Positions 49,930 through 58,638 of a stretch of DNA of 64,000 nucleotides are shown in pieces. Source of the DNA: Herbidospora sakaeratensis (GTDB taxonomy: Bacteria > Actinomycetota > Actinomycetes > Streptosporangiales > Streptosporangiaceae); the NCBI RefSeq assembly GCF_001570525.1, contig NZ_BBXC01000012.1:376576-440575 (forward strand). Direction: 5' to 3'. The position numbers and the translations under genes are program-made. Every line of letters starts with the position of its first letter. Position 1 is the first letter of the stretch. A model generated the notes under the pieces. The model did no database searches and was not told where the DNA came from. It saw nothing but the letters and a program-made list of their open reading frames with translations.

Positions 49930-51309
49930 GTGCCTATTGAGACCACCGTGACCACCGTGGCCCATGCGGACGGCGACGCCGAGTTCCTCGCCGTCCCGTT
50001 CGGCCCCGACCTGGCCCCCGACGTCGAGCTGCCGGTCTCCGTCCCGGCTCTGCTCGCGCACTACGAGGCCAAGGGCGAGCCCGGAGAGGTCGTCGAGATA
50101 CCCGTCGCCGCCGCCGACGGCGTGCGCCGTGTTCTCCTGTACGGCACCGGCCCGGCTCCGGCCGATCTCCGCAAGGCGGGCGCCGCCCTGGCCGGCCGCG
50201 TCAACGGCCGCGAGCGGCTCACCATCGTCGCCCCCGCCGAGGGCGACGTGGCCGAACTGGTCGCCGGGGCCCTCCTGGGCACCTACACCTACAAGCTGGG
50301 CGAGCCGAAGACCACACCGGTCCACGAGATCGTCCTGTCGGGCGCCGACGCCGCCGCGGTCGCCCGCGGCGAGGCGGTGGCCAAGGCCACCAGCGACGCC
50401 CGCGACCTGACCAACACCCCCGCCTCGATCAAGTCCCCGGCCTGGCTGGCCGAGCAGGCGGTCGCGCTGGCGGGCGAGGGCGTCGAGGTCACCGTCGACA
50501 CCGAGCTGGTCGGCTTCGGCGGCATCCGCGCGGTCGGCCAGGGCTCGGTCAACCCGCCCTGCCTGATCACGATGACCTACGCCCCCAAGGGCGCCACCCG
50601 CCACGTCGTGCTGGTCGGCAAGGGCATCACCTTCGACAGCGGCGGCCTGTCGCTGAAGCCGTCGGCGTCCATGAAGGAGATGAAGACCGACATGGCCGGC
50701 GGCGCGGCCGTGATCGCCGTCCTGTCGGCCCTGGCGGCCTTCGACGTGCCGGTCAAGGTCACCGGCCTGATCGCCTGCGCCGAGAACGCCTTCGGCGGCA
50801 ACGCCCAGCGCCCCAGCGACGTGATCACCCAGTACGGCGGCCGGACCGTCGAGGTGCTCAACACCGACGCCGAGGGCCGCCTGGTGATGGCCGACGCGAT
50901 GGCCTACGCCGACCGCCACCTCGACCCCGACGTGCTGATCGACATCGCGACGCTCACCGGCGCCGCCAAGGTCGCCCTGGGCACCGGCTTCGGCGCCCTC
51001 TACGCCACCGACGACGCCCTGGCCGCCGGCCTGCTGGCCTCGGCCGCCCGCAGCGGCGACCGGCTGTGGCGGATGCCGCTGATCGACGACTACCGGACCG
51101 CGCTCGACTCCGACGTCGCCGACCTCGCCAACGTCGACAAGAAGGGCGGCCTGGGAGCCGGGTCGGTGCAGGCCGCCCTGTTCCTCCAGGAGTTCACCGG
51201 CGGACGGCCCTGGGCCCACCTCGACATCGCGGGCCCGGCCCGCAACGAGAAGGGCAGCACCGGATTCGGCGTCAGGCTGCTGCTCGACTGGCTCAGTTCG
51301 TCAGCTTGA
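49930..51309 (+). CDS. pepA: Leucyl aminopeptidase (M17)
   Basis: A 459-residue protein with GTG start. The N-terminal 150 residues are the regulatory domain. The C-terminal catalytic domain has VLVGKGITFDSGGLSLKPSA (metal-binding Lys and Asp), MKTDMAGGAAVIAVLSALAA, and the family signature VEVLNTDAEGRLVMADAMAY. It removes N-terminal residues from cytosolic peptides using two metal ions. The 3' end overlaps the convergent O-methyltransferase gene by 17 bases. Confidence 0.95.
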   Translation: MPIETTVTTVAHADGDAEFLAVPFGPDLAPDVELPVSVPALLAHYEAKGEPGEVVEIPVAAADGVRRVLLYGTGPAPADLRKAGAALAGRVNGRERLTIVAPAEGDVAELVAGALLGTYTYKLGEPKTTPVHEIVLSGADAAAVARGEAVAKATSDARDLTNTPASIKSPAWLAEQAVALAGEGVEVTVDTELVGFGGIRAVGQGSVNPPCLITMTYAPKGATRHVVLVGKGITFDSGGLSLKPSASMKEMKTDMAGGAAVIAVLSALAAFDVPVKVTGLIACAENAFGGNAQRPSDVITQYGGRTVEVLNTDAEGRLVMADAMAYADRHLDPDVLIDIATLTGAAKVALGTGFGALYATDDALAAGLLASAARSGDRLWRMPLIDDYRTALDSDVADLANVDKKGGLGAGSVQAALFLQEFTGGRPWAHLDIAGPARNEKGSTGFGVRLLLDWLSSSA

Positions 51310-51922
51310 CCGCGGCGAGCAGGCCGTCGCCCAGCGGCAGCATGAGCGGACGCAGCCGCTCGTCGTTCTTGACCAGACGGCCGACCTCGCGGACGGCGAC
51401 CGATTCGGGGTCGCGCTGCGTGGGGTCGGCCACCCGGTCGTGCCACAGGGCGTTGTCGAAGGCCACGATCCCGCCGGGCCGCAGCAGCCGCAGCGCCTCG
51501 CTCAGATAGTCGCCGTATTCCTGCTTGGCGGCGTCGCAGAAGACCAGGTCGTAGCCGCCGTCGGCCAGCCGGGGCAGCACGTCGAGGGCGCGCCCCACGA
51601 TCAGCCGGGTGCGCCCGCTGGCGAAGCCCGCCTCGGAGAAGGTCTGCCGGGCCAGCCGCTGGTGCTCCGGCTCGACGTCGACGCTGGTCAGCGTGCCGTC
51701 AGAACGCATTCCCCGCAGCAGCCACAGGCCCGAGACACCGCAGCCGGTGCCGATCTCGACCACCGACCGCGCGTTGACCGCGGTCGCCAGGAAGCAGAGC
51801 GCGGCGCCCCCGCCGGGCAGGATGGGCGGGGCGCCCACCTCCTCGCCGCGCTGTCGCGCGTTGCGCAGGACGTCGTCCTCCGGGACGAAGTCCTCCGCAT
51901 GGGCCAGGCTCGCCGTGTTCAT
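51293..51922 (-). CDS. Class I O-methyltransferase (Rv1220c-like)
   Basis: The ATG at 51922 ([20 protein letters not shown]) gives 209 residues. SAM-binding blocks are [40 protein letters not shown] and [17 protein letters not shown], and [20 protein letters not shown] holds the metal-binding Asp/Asn. It belongs to the catechol O-methyltransferase-like group found beside sigE in mycobacteria (Rv1220c next to Rv1221). The natural substrate is not known. It diverges from sigE, with 127 bases between starts. Confidence 0.88.
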   Translation of the reverse strand: MNTASLAHAEDFVPEDDVLRNARQRGEEVGAPPILPGGGAALCFLATAVNARSVVEIGTGCGVSGLWLLRGMRSDGTLTSVDVEPEHQRLARQTFSEAGFASGRTRLIVGRALDVLPRLADGGYDLVFCDAAKQEYGDYLSEALRLLRPGGIVAFDNALWHDRVADPTQRDPESVAVREVGRLVKNDERLRPLMLPLGDGLLAAVKLTN

Positions 51923-52049
51923 GGTTGGCAAGCGTAGGGGAGTACGCCCCGATCGGGAACTCACGCCGCAACGGGGACGTTGCAGCTTTGAACGGTCTTT
52001 GTTCAGGTCGTTCGCCGCTGGTACGCAGGAAGGGGCGAAACCAGGCACT

Positions 52050-52679
52050 ATGGCTGTAGCAACGGTCCTGGAGAGAGGATTGCCGGTGGACGATCACGAC
52101 CACCAGGCGGGTGCTGAGGCGTCCACCTGGACACCTCCCACCTGGGAGGAGGTCGTCAGAAACCACTCGGCACGGGTATACCGGCTCGCCTACCGGCTGA
52201 CCGGCAACATCCACGACGCCGAAGACCTGACCCAAGAGGTCTTCGTCCGGGTGTTCCGCTCTTTGTCCAGCTACCAGCCGGGCACGTTCGAGGGCTGGTT
52301 GCACCGCATCACCACCAACCTGTTCCTCGACGGCGCCCGCCGCAAGCAGCGGATCAGGTTCGAGGGGCTGGCCGACGACGCCGCCGAGCGCATGCACGGC
52401 CGCGAGCCGTCCCCCGAGCGGGCCTACGACGACAACCACCTCGACGCCGACATCCAGGCCGCGCTCGACGCGCTGGCCCCGGAGTTCCGGGCCGCGGTGG
52501 TGCTCTGCGACATCGAGGGCCTCTCCTATGAGGAGATCGCGGCGACGCTGGGCGTCAAGCTCGGCACCGTCCGCAGCCGCATCCACCGGGCGCGCGCGCA
52601 GCTGCGTGACGCGCTCGATCACCGTGCGCCGCGCGGTGACCAGCTTCCCCCTTCATCGTTCACCCGGGAGGGAGCATGA
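52050..52679 (+). CDS. sigE: ECF RNA polymerase sigma factor SigE
   Basis: A 209-residue ECF sigma factor. Region 2 is [59 protein letters not shown]. Region 4 is [20 protein letters not shown] and [20 protein letters not shown], then [11 protein letters not shown]. The start at 52050 ([18 protein letters not shown]) is the best available; a downstream start is possible. It is followed by an overlapping anti-sigma gene and then htrA and tatB, the same order as mycobacterial sigE-rseA-htrA-tatB, so a role in envelope stress is likely. Confidence 0.92.
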   Translation: MAVATVLERGLPVDDHDHQAGAEASTWTPPTWEEVVRNHSARVYRLAYRLTGNIHDAEDLTQEVFVRVFRSLSSYQPGTFEGWLHRITTNLFLDGARRKQRIRFEGLADDAAERMHGREPSPERAYDDNHLDADIQAALDALAPEFRAAVVLCDIEGLSYEEIAATLGVKLGTVRSRIHRARAQLRDALDHRAPRGDQLPPSSFTREGA

Positions 52680-53209
52680 CGCATCTTGGTGAGCGCGTTT
52701 CCGCGCTGATCGACGGCGAGCTCGCGCACCACGAGCGCGAGCGCGCCCTCGCCCATCTGACGTTCTGCGCCGACTGCCGCGACGAGGTCGACGGGATGCG
52801 GGCGCTGAAGAGCCGCCTGCGGTCGCTCGACCCGCCCGCGATGCCGGCCGATCTGACGATGTCGTTGCTGCGGCTGGGCGACATGGGCCCGCCGTCCCGC
52901 CCGCTGCCGAGTCAGCCGCCCCGGCAGCTGCCCGGCCCCTACAGCATCGCGCCCGCCGACACCCGCCCGGCCCGCCGTCCTTTTGGCGCGACCGGCCCCG
53001 GCCGTAGCCCCCGCCGCCGCGCGGCCGGTTACGTCGCGGTCGGGGTGGCCTCGGCGGCGGTCGCGCTCGGGTCGCTCTTCCTGGTCAACGGCGAACCTCG
53101 CCCTGCCCCCGCGCCCGAGATGATGTTCCCCCCGCAGGTCACCGCGTCGCCCCACGGCCGGTTGCCGGGTGCTCCGTCGCCCGGTCCCTCGCCCAAGCTT
53201 GTTCCTTGA
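52676..53209 (+). CDS. Zinc-binding anti-sigma factor (RseA-like)
   Basis: A 177-residue protein overlapping sigE by four bases (ATGA). The N-terminal 75 residues form a ZAS anti-sigma domain with His27-x3-Cys31-x2-Cys34 ([15 protein letters not shown]). A Pro-rich linker follows, then a transmembrane helix ([20 protein letters not shown], about residues 118-137) and a short outside tail rich in Pro. It should hold SigE at the membrane until a signal or thiol oxidation releases it. Unlike mycobacterial RseA this version has an obvious membrane anchor. Confidence 0.88.
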   Translation: MTHLGERVSALIDGELAHHERERALAHLTFCADCRDEVDGMRALKSRLRSLDPPAMPADLTMSLLRLGDMGPPSRPLPSQPPRQLPGPYSIAPADTRPARRPFGATGPGRSPRRRAAGYVAVGVASAAVALGSLFLVNGEPRPAPAPEMMFPPQVTASPHGRLPGAPSPGPSPKLVP

Positions 53210-53244
53210 CGCGACTAACCGGCACCACGTCTGGGCAGTGAGAC

Positions 53245-53278
53245 GGCATACGATCTGGCGTGACACGGGTCGTATGCC
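53245..53278 (+). terminator. Hairpin between anti-sigma gene and htrA
   Basis: Perfect 9-base arms (GGCATACGA at 53245-53253 with complement at 53270-53278) enclose a 16-base loop. No U-run follows, so it may attenuate rather than end the sigE transcript before htrA. Confidence 0.6.
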
Positions 53279-53333
53279 TTCCTCATGAGATGGGGTGGCG
53301 GCCCCGCCACGACCGCTGGGAGTGACTGCACCG

Positions 53334-54713
53334 ATGACCGACGACACGCGTGACGACGACGCGTACGGGCGGCCTGAGTTCTATCCGGTGGGCGAGTGGG
53401 GCGAGGAAGACGATCCCCGCCGGCCCCAGCAGCAGGGAGCGGCCCATCCGCCGCCCCCGCTTCCCGGCGGAGAGCCGACGCAGACCTATTTCCCGCCGCC
53501 TCCGCCGCCCAACGCCTACGGCATGGGCCAGGGGTGGGCGCCGCCGCCCGGCGGCATGCCCGATCTTCCCCGGCGGGAGCGCCGTTCCGGCCCCCGGACC
53601 GGCACCCTGGCCGCCCTGGGCCTCGTGATCGCGCTGGTGGCCGGCGGTGCGGCGTCGTGCGGGACCTACCTGTTGACCCGGCCGACCGCCGGCATCGACC
53701 CCGGCTACGCGATCCCGACCCCGGCGGCCGCGCCGACCGGGCGGGCGCCCGAGTCGATCGCGGGGGTGGCCGCCAAGGTGCTGCCCAGCGTGGTCTCGCT
53801 CGAGGTGCAGGGCAGCGGGCAGGCGGGCACCGGCTCCGGGTTCCTGATCCGGGGCGGCTACATCGTCACCAACAACCACGTCGTGGCGGCCGCGGCGCGG
53901 TCGGGCGGGGCGATCCGCATCCGGTTCGCCAACCGCGAGTCGACCACCGCGCAGATCGTGGGGCGCGACCCCAACTCCGACATCGCCGTGGTGAAGCCCG
54001 ACGAGACCTTCGGCTCGCCCGAGGTGGCGCTCGGCAACTCCGACTCCATGGTGGTCGGCGACCCGGTGATCGCGATTGGCTCGCCGCTCGGCCTGACCGG
54101 CACGGTCACCACCGGCATCATCAGCTCGCTCAACCGGCCCGTCGAGGCCGGCGGTGAGAGCGGGCGCGACTCGGCGCTGATCAACGCCATCCAGACCGAC
54201 GCGGCGATCAACCCCGGCAACTCGGGCGGCCCGCTGGTCAACGGCCGGGGCGAGGTCATCGGCGTCAACTCGGCCATCGCGACCATAGGAGCCGGGCAGC
54301 AGCTGGGCGGGCAGCAGTCGGGCAGCATCGGCCTCGGCTTCGCCATCCCCGTCAACCAGGTACGCCGGATCGCCGAGGAGCTCATCTCGACCGGCTCGGC
54401 CCGCACGTCCCGGATCGGGATCACGATCGACCAGAACTACCAGGGTCAGGGGGTCCGCATCGCCGACGCCCCCGACCGGGGGGTGCCGCCGATCACCCCG
54501 CAGGGGCCCGCCGACAAGGCCGGGCTGCGGGCGGGCGACGTGATCCTCGAGGTCGACGGGCAGCCGATCAGCGACAGCCGCGAGCTGATCGTCACGATCC
54601 GCAGCAAGACGCCGGGCGACCGGGTCCCGTTCAAATACAGCAGGGCGGGCGCCGAGCGAACAGTTGATGTCGTGATCGGGGCGGCGCCGGCTCCGTCGGC
54701 CCAGCCCTCGTGA
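53334..54713 (+). CDS. htrA: HtrA/DegP-like membrane serine protease
   Basis: The ATG at 53334 (MTDDTRDDDAYGRPEFYPVG) gives 459 residues; a GTG four codons earlier is possible. A cytoplasmic Pro-rich segment of about 95 residues precedes a transmembrane helix (LAALGLVIALVAGGAASCGT). The trypsin-like domain carries the triad His182 (TNNHVV), Asp216 (NSDIAVVK) and Ser297 (GNSGGP). A PDZ domain follows (GPADKAGLRAGDVILEVDGQ). It degrades or senses misfolded extracytoplasmic proteins and belongs to the sigE envelope-stress block. Confidence 0.93.
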   Translation: MTDDTRDDDAYGRPEFYPVGEWGEEDDPRRPQQQGAAHPPPPLPGGEPTQTYFPPPPPPNAYGMGQGWAPPPGGMPDLPRRERRSGPRTGTLAALGLVIALVAGGAASCGTYLLTRPTAGIDPGYAIPTPAAAPTGRAPESIAGVAAKVLPSVVSLEVQGSGQAGTGSGFLIRGGYIVTNNHVVAAAARSGGAIRIRFANRESTTAQIVGRDPNSDIAVVKPDETFGSPEVALGNSDSMVVGDPVIAIGSPLGLTGTVTTGIISSLNRPVEAGGESGRDSALINAIQTDAAINPGNSGGPLVNGRGEVIGVNSAIATIGAGQQLGGQQSGSIGLGFAIPVNQVRRIAEELISTGSARTSRIGITIDQNYQGQGVRIADAPDRGVPPITPQGPADKAGLRAGDVILEVDGQPISDSRELIVTIRSKTPGDRVPFKYSRAGAERTVDVVIGAAPAPSAQPS

Positions 54714-54775
54714 GCACGCCTGCCCGGGTACTAGTCTGATTCACGACGGTTCGGGCAGGGCAAGGGAGATCTACG

Positions 54776-55132
54776 GTGTTCGGACTCGGCTGGGCGGAGA
54801 TCCTGGCGCTTGTAGTGATCGCGTTGCTCGTCTTCGGGCCGGAGAAGCTGCCGGGGGTCGCCTCGCAGGCGGGCCGGACTCTCCGGCAGATCCGGCAGAT
54901 GGCCAACAACGCCCGAACCGACCTCGAGGCCAACCTCGGGCCGGAGTTCAAGAACTTCGACCCGACCGACCTCAACCCCAAGAACTTCGTCCGCAAGCAC
55001 CTGCTCGACGACGTCGAGAAAGACTGGAACGCCACCCCGGAGGAGACGGCCGCGGCCGACCCGCCGCCCCCTCCGGTGACGGTCGAGCTGACGGCGGGGG
55101 AGATCCCGCCCTACGACAACGAGGCGACCTGA
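54776..55132 (+). CDS. tatB: Sec-independent translocase subunit TatB
   Basis: A 118-residue protein with GTG start. The N-terminal helix with GLGWAEILALVVIALLVFGP and EKLPGVASQAGRTLRQIRQM is the TatA/B hairpin. The long acidic amphipathic region, FKNFDPTDLNPKNFVRKHLL, is typical of actinobacterial TatB rather than TatA. It forms the TatBC receptor for folded substrates. A TAGTCT (54732-54737) upstream could be its own -10. The position after htrA matches mycobacteria. Confidence 0.9.
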   Translation: MFGLGWAEILALVVIALLVFGPEKLPGVASQAGRTLRQIRQMANNARTDLEANLGPEFKNFDPTDLNPKNFVRKHLLDDVEKDWNATPEETAAADPPPPPVTVELTAGEIPPYDNEAT

Positions 55133-55143
55133 GCCCAGACGAA

Positions 55144-55178
55144 AAGGCCCGCTCCCGGAGGAGCGGGCCTTTCGTTTT
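55144..55178 (+). terminator. Rho-independent terminator after tatB
   Basis: A perfect 12-base stem AAGGCCCGCTCC (55144-55155) with a CGGA tetraloop and complement to 55171 is followed by TCGTTTT. Confidence 0.93.
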
Positions 55179-55270
55179 GTACGGACGCGGCCGGTCGCGG
55201 CGGATACGGCGCGGACCGGAGGCGGCGGGCGGCTGCCGGGGTGGGCGGAGCCGTAACGGAGAAGAAGGAC

Positions 55271-56410
55271 TTAGCGGCCGGCGGGGCTGATGTCGAGCTT
55301 CATGCCCTTCAGGCCGCCCCTCTTCTTGCTGAGGCCCGCCGCGATGCGGCGGAGTTCGGCGGCGGCCGGGGCGTCGGGGTCGGTGAGGACGAGGGGCTTG
55401 CCCTCGTCGCCGCCCTCGCGGAGGCGGGTGTCGATGGGGATCTGGCCCAGCAGCGGCACGCGGGAGCCCAGGGTGCGGGTCAGGGCGTCGGCGACGGTCT
55501 GGCCGCCGCCCTCGCCGAAGACCGAGATGCGCTCGTCGCAGTGGGGGCAGGGCAGCCAGGACATGTTCTCGATGACGCCGGCGATCTGCTGGTGGGTCTG
55601 GGCGGCGATCGAGCCCGCGCGCTCGGCGACCTCGGCGGCGGCCTGCTGCGGGGTGGTGACCACGAGGATCTCCGCGCTCGGCATGCGCTGGGCGACCGAG
55701 ATCGCGATGTCGCCGGTGCCCGGCGGCAGGTCCATCAGCAGGACGTCGAGGTCACCCCAGAACACGTCGGCGAGGAACTGGTGGAGCGCCCGGTCGAGCA
55801 TGGGGCCGCGCCAGACCACCGCGCTGTTGCCCTCGGGCTTGAACATGCCGACCGAGATGACCTTGATGTCGTGGGCCACCGGCGGCATGATCATGTCTTC
55901 GACCTTGGTCGGCTTCTCGCCGACGCCCAGCATGCGCGGGATGCTGTGGCCGTAGATGTCGGCGTCGACCACGCCGACCTTGAGGCCGGAGGAGGCCATG
56001 GCGGCGGCCAGGTTGACCGTCACCGACGACTTGCCGACGCCGCCCTTGCCGCTGGCGACCGCGAAGACACGGGTCAGCGAGCCGGGCTGGGCGAACGGGA
56101 TCTCCTTCTCGGGGCCCCGGTTGCCGCGCAGTTTCGTTTGCAGAGTTTTACGTTGCTCGGCGCTCATCACGTCCATTTCGACGGAGACGCGCGTGACGCC
56201 GTCGATCTTGGAGACGGCGGCGGTGATGTCGCGGGTGATGGTGTCCTTCATCGGACAGCCGGAAACCGTCAGGTAGACGCCTACGCGCACCAGCCCATCG
56301 GGGGCGATGTCGATGCTCTTGACCATGTCGAGCTCGGTGATCGGCCGGCGGATCTCGGGGTCGTTGACCGTCGCCAGGGCCGCGGTCACCACTTCTGGGG
56401 TCGGTGCCAT
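55271..56410 (-). CDS. mrp: Mrp/ApbC iron-sulfur cluster carrier ATPase
   Basis: A 379-residue protein: N-terminal MIP18/DUF59 domain (TVNDPEIRRPITELDMVKSI) fused to a P-loop ATPase with deviant Walker A VASGKGGVGKSSVTVNLAAA, then VVDADIYGHSIPRMLGV and LLMDLPPGTGDIAISVAQRM. CPHC near residue 295 is the cluster-binding CxxC. It assembles or carries Fe-S clusters, relevant to the two SDH complexes nearby. Convergent to tatB, with the terminator between. Confidence 0.94.
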   Translation of the reverse strand: MAPTPEVVTAALATVNDPEIRRPITELDMVKSIDIAPDGLVRVGVYLTVSGCPMKDTITRDITAAVSKIDGVTRVSVEMDVMSAEQRKTLQTKLRGNRGPEKEIPFAQPGSLTRVFAVASGKGGVGKSSVTVNLAAAMASSGLKVGVVDADIYGHSIPRMLGVGEKPTKVEDMIMPPVAHDIKVISVGMFKPEGNSAVVWRGPMLDRALHQFLADVFWGDLDVLLMDLPPGTGDIAISVAQRMPSAEILVVTTPQQAAAEVAERAGSIAAQTHQQIAGVIENMSWLPCPHCDERISVFGEGGGQTVADALTRTLGSRVPLLGQIPIDTRLREGGDEGKPLVLTDPDAPAAAELRRIAAGLSKKRGGLKGMKLDISPAGR

Positions 56411-56465
56411 GTAGTCATGCTACGAACTGGCGACCTGTCATACGAATCGAGGTCGCGCCTCTAGG

Positions 56466-56924
56466 ATGACGCGGGTGAGTCCGACAAGTCCGCCTGTCCT
56501 GTCGGCGGAACAAATCGAGGTCTGGCGCACCATGCAACGTGCCCAGATGCGGATCACCCGGAGCATCGAATCCGACCTCCTGGAGTCCCACGATCTGGCC
56601 ATGGCCTCGTACGACGTGCTGCTCCAACTGTCCGAGTCGCCCTACCAGCGGCTGCGGATGAACGACCTCGCCGACCGGGTGCTGCTGTCGCGCAGCGGGC
56701 TGACCCGGCTGATCGACCGGCTGCAACGCGACGGCCTGGTCGAACGGCAGGCCTGCCCGAGCGATGCGCGCGGCCTCTACGCCGTGCTCACCGACAAGGG
56801 TTCGGCCCTGCTCGACGAGGCCACTCCGACCTACCTGCGCGGTGTGCGGGCCCAGTTCGTCGAACGGCTGAGCCGGGCCGAGCTAGGGCAGTGTGCCGCC
56901 CTTGCCGTCAAGCTGGTCGACTAG
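56466..56924 (+). CDS. MarR-family transcriptional regulator
   Basis: A 152-residue winged-helix protein: QIEVWRTMQRAQMRITRSIE is the dimer helix, YDVLLQLSESPYQRLRMNDL and ADRVLLSRSGLTRLIDRLQR the HTH, and DGLVERQACPSDARGLYAVL the wing. The ligand is unknown. It diverges from mrp by 55 bases. Its last 42 bases overlap, tail to tail, the DUF1003 gene, a rather long convergent overlap. The start could also be the GTG three codons downstream. Confidence 0.9.
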   Translation: MTRVSPTSPPVLSAEQIEVWRTMQRAQMRITRSIESDLLESHDLAMASYDVLLQLSESPYQRLRMNDLADRVLLSRSGLTRLIDRLQRDGLVERQACPSDARGLYAVLTDKGSALLDEATPTYLRGVRAQFVERLSRAELGQCAALAVKLVD

Positions 56925-57356
56925 CCACTCGGCCTCGGCCTTGATGAAGTCGCGCGTGGCGACCTCACCCAGGGCGATGCGCAGCGCGGCGATCTCCCGG
57001 GTCAGATATTCGAGCTCGGCCCGGTTCTGCTCCGCCGCGTGGCGGTCCTGCTCGCCCTGGACCCGGTCGCGGTCGTCCTGGCGGTTCTGCGCGAGCAGGA
57101 TCAGCGGGGCGGCGTACGACGCCTGGAGCGAGAGCATCAGGGTCAGGAAGATGAACGGGTAGGGGTCGAATCTCAGCGGGCTCAGGGTGTTCCAGGCGAC
57201 CCAGAGGATCACGAAGGCGGTCATGTAGACGAGGAACCTGGCCGTGCCCAGGAAGCGGGCGAACTTCTCCGACCACTTGCCGAACGCCTCGGGGTCGTAC
57301 CGGATGGGCAGTTGCCTGCGCAGTTCGCGGGGCTGGTCGAGCCGGCCTTCAGTCAT
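56883..57356 (-). CDS. DUF1003 membrane protein
   Basis: A 157-residue protein with two transmembrane helices (FLVYMTAFVILWVAWNTLSP and YPFIFLTLMLSLQASYAAPL) typical of DUF1003, then a hydrophilic helix LILLAQNRQDDRDRVQGEQD. The N-terminus is RELRRQLPIRYDPEAFGKWS. Members often sit next to MgtE-N/CBS proteins in actinomycetes, as here, where the start overlaps the upstream stop by eight bases. The function is unproven; a role in cation handling is suggested only by context. Confidence 0.9.
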   Translation of the reverse strand: MTEGRLDQPRELRRQLPIRYDPEAFGKWSEKFARFLGTARFLVYMTAFVILWVAWNTLSPLRFDPYPFIFLTLMLSLQASYAAPLILLAQNRQDDRDRVQGEQDRHAAEQNRAELEYLTREIAALRIALGEVATRDFIKAEAEWLVDQLDGKGGTLP

Positions 57357-58557
57357 GTCGCTCCCGCCAGTCTTCGGGCAGCAGGTGGTCGAGGACGTCG
57401 TCGACGGTCACCGCGCCGATCAGGCGGCCGTCCTCGTCGATCACCGGGGCCGCCACCAGGTTGTAGGTGGCCAGGTAGGAGGCCACCTCGGGGAGGGAGA
57501 ACTCGGGCCTGATCGGGTCGACGCTGTCGTCGACGAGTGAGCCGAGCAGGGCGTAGCTCGGCTCGCGGAGCAGCCGCTGGATGTGCGCGATGCCGAGGTA
57601 GCGGCCGCTGGGGGTCTCGGTGGGCGGGCGGGTCACGAAGACCTGGGCGGCGATCGACGGGGGCTGCTCGCGGGTGCGCAGCCGGGCCAGCGCCTCGGCC
57701 ACCGTGGCGTTGGGGGGCAGGACGACGGGCTCGGTGGTCATCATGCCGCCGGCGGTGTCCTCCGCGTAGCCGAGGAGGCGGCGTACCGGATCGGCCTCTT
57801 CGGGGATCATCAGGGCCAGCAGGCTCTCGGCCTGCTCGGGCGGGAGCTCCTGGAGCAGGTCGGCGGCGTCGTCGGGGCCCATGTGCTCCAGGACGTCGGC
57901 GGCCCGCTCGGCGTCGAGGTCGCCCAGGATGGCGACCTGGTCGCGTTCGGGCAGCTCTTCCAGGACGTCGGCCAGCCGGTCGTCGTTGAGGGCGGCGGCG
58001 ACCTCGGCCATGCGCTTGCCGGGGAGCTCCTGGAGCACGCCGGCCAGGTCGGCGGGGCGCATGGCGTCGAAGGCGGCCAGCAGGCTCTGCGCGCCCTGGT
58101 CCTTCTGCGCCACCTCGAAGCCGCTGACCTGGCCCCAGTCGACGACCGTGGTCTCGCCCCGGCGGCGGGTGCCGCGCCGGAAGGCGACCTTGGTGATCAT
58201 CCAGTCGGGCGGGCTGGGTTGCTCCATGGCCAGGTCGAGCACGGTGCCGGGCTCGTCGTCGACGGTGATCTCCAGGTCGAGCAGCTCGCCGATCGCGAGG
58301 GTCTCGGATTCGCGCTGCTCGAAGCGGCGCAAATTGAGGCGTCCGGTGAAGATGACCGCCCCGGCCTCGACCGAGATCACCCGGGTGATCGGCAGGAACA
58401 CCCGGCGGCGCGGCTGGACCTCCACGACGTAGCCGTGGACGCGCGGGGGCAGCGGGCCGCGCAGCGCGACGACCACGTCCCGGACCCGGCCGATCTTGTC
58501 ACCGGCGGGATCGAACACCGCGAGCCCGGCCAGCCGGGCCACGAAGATCCGCTCCAC
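57349..58557 (-). CDS. PRC-barrel, MgtE-N and CBS domain protein without transporter domain
   Basis: A 402-residue soluble protein with GTG start (MERIFVARLAGLAVFDPAGD). The N-terminal part has a PRC-barrel-like strand set (RVRDVVVALRGPLPPRVHGY). Residues about 165-280 are MgtE-N helical repeats (LQELPGKRMAEVAAALNDDR, LADVLEELPERDQVAILGDL). Two CBS motifs follow (GMMTTEPVVLPPNATVAEAL; YNLVAAPVIDEDGRLIGAVT). The membrane domain of true MgtE magnesium channels is absent. It may sense Mg2+ or adenylates and control a partner such as the adjacent DUF1003 protein. Confidence 0.9.
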   Translation of the reverse strand: MERIFVARLAGLAVFDPAGDKIGRVRDVVVALRGPLPPRVHGYVVEVQPRRRVFLPITRVISVEAGAVIFTGRLNLRRFEQRESETLAIGELLDLEITVDDEPGTVLDLAMEQPSPPDWMITKVAFRRGTRRRGETTVVDWGQVSGFEVAQKDQGAQSLLAAFDAMRPADLAGVLQELPGKRMAEVAAALNDDRLADVLEELPERDQVAILGDLDAERAADVLEHMGPDDAADLLQELPPEQAESLLALMIPEEADPVRRLLGYAEDTAGGMMTTEPVVLPPNATVAEALARLRTREQPPSIAAQVFVTRPPTETPSGRYLGIAHIQRLLREPSYALLGSLVDDSVDPIRPEFSLPEVASYLATYNLVAAPVIDEDGRLIGAVTVDDVLDHLLPEDWRERHD

Positions 58558-58638
58558 CTTGGCAGGTTATGGGGATGCCCCGGTCCGGGCGGATATGACA
58601 GGATCAAAGTAGGTCAACGGTAGTTACAGGGAAGAGTC

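Noticed and set aside
57349-58557. MgtE magnesium transporter.
   Set aside because: The membrane channel domain is absent; only PRC-like, MgtE-N and CBS parts exist.
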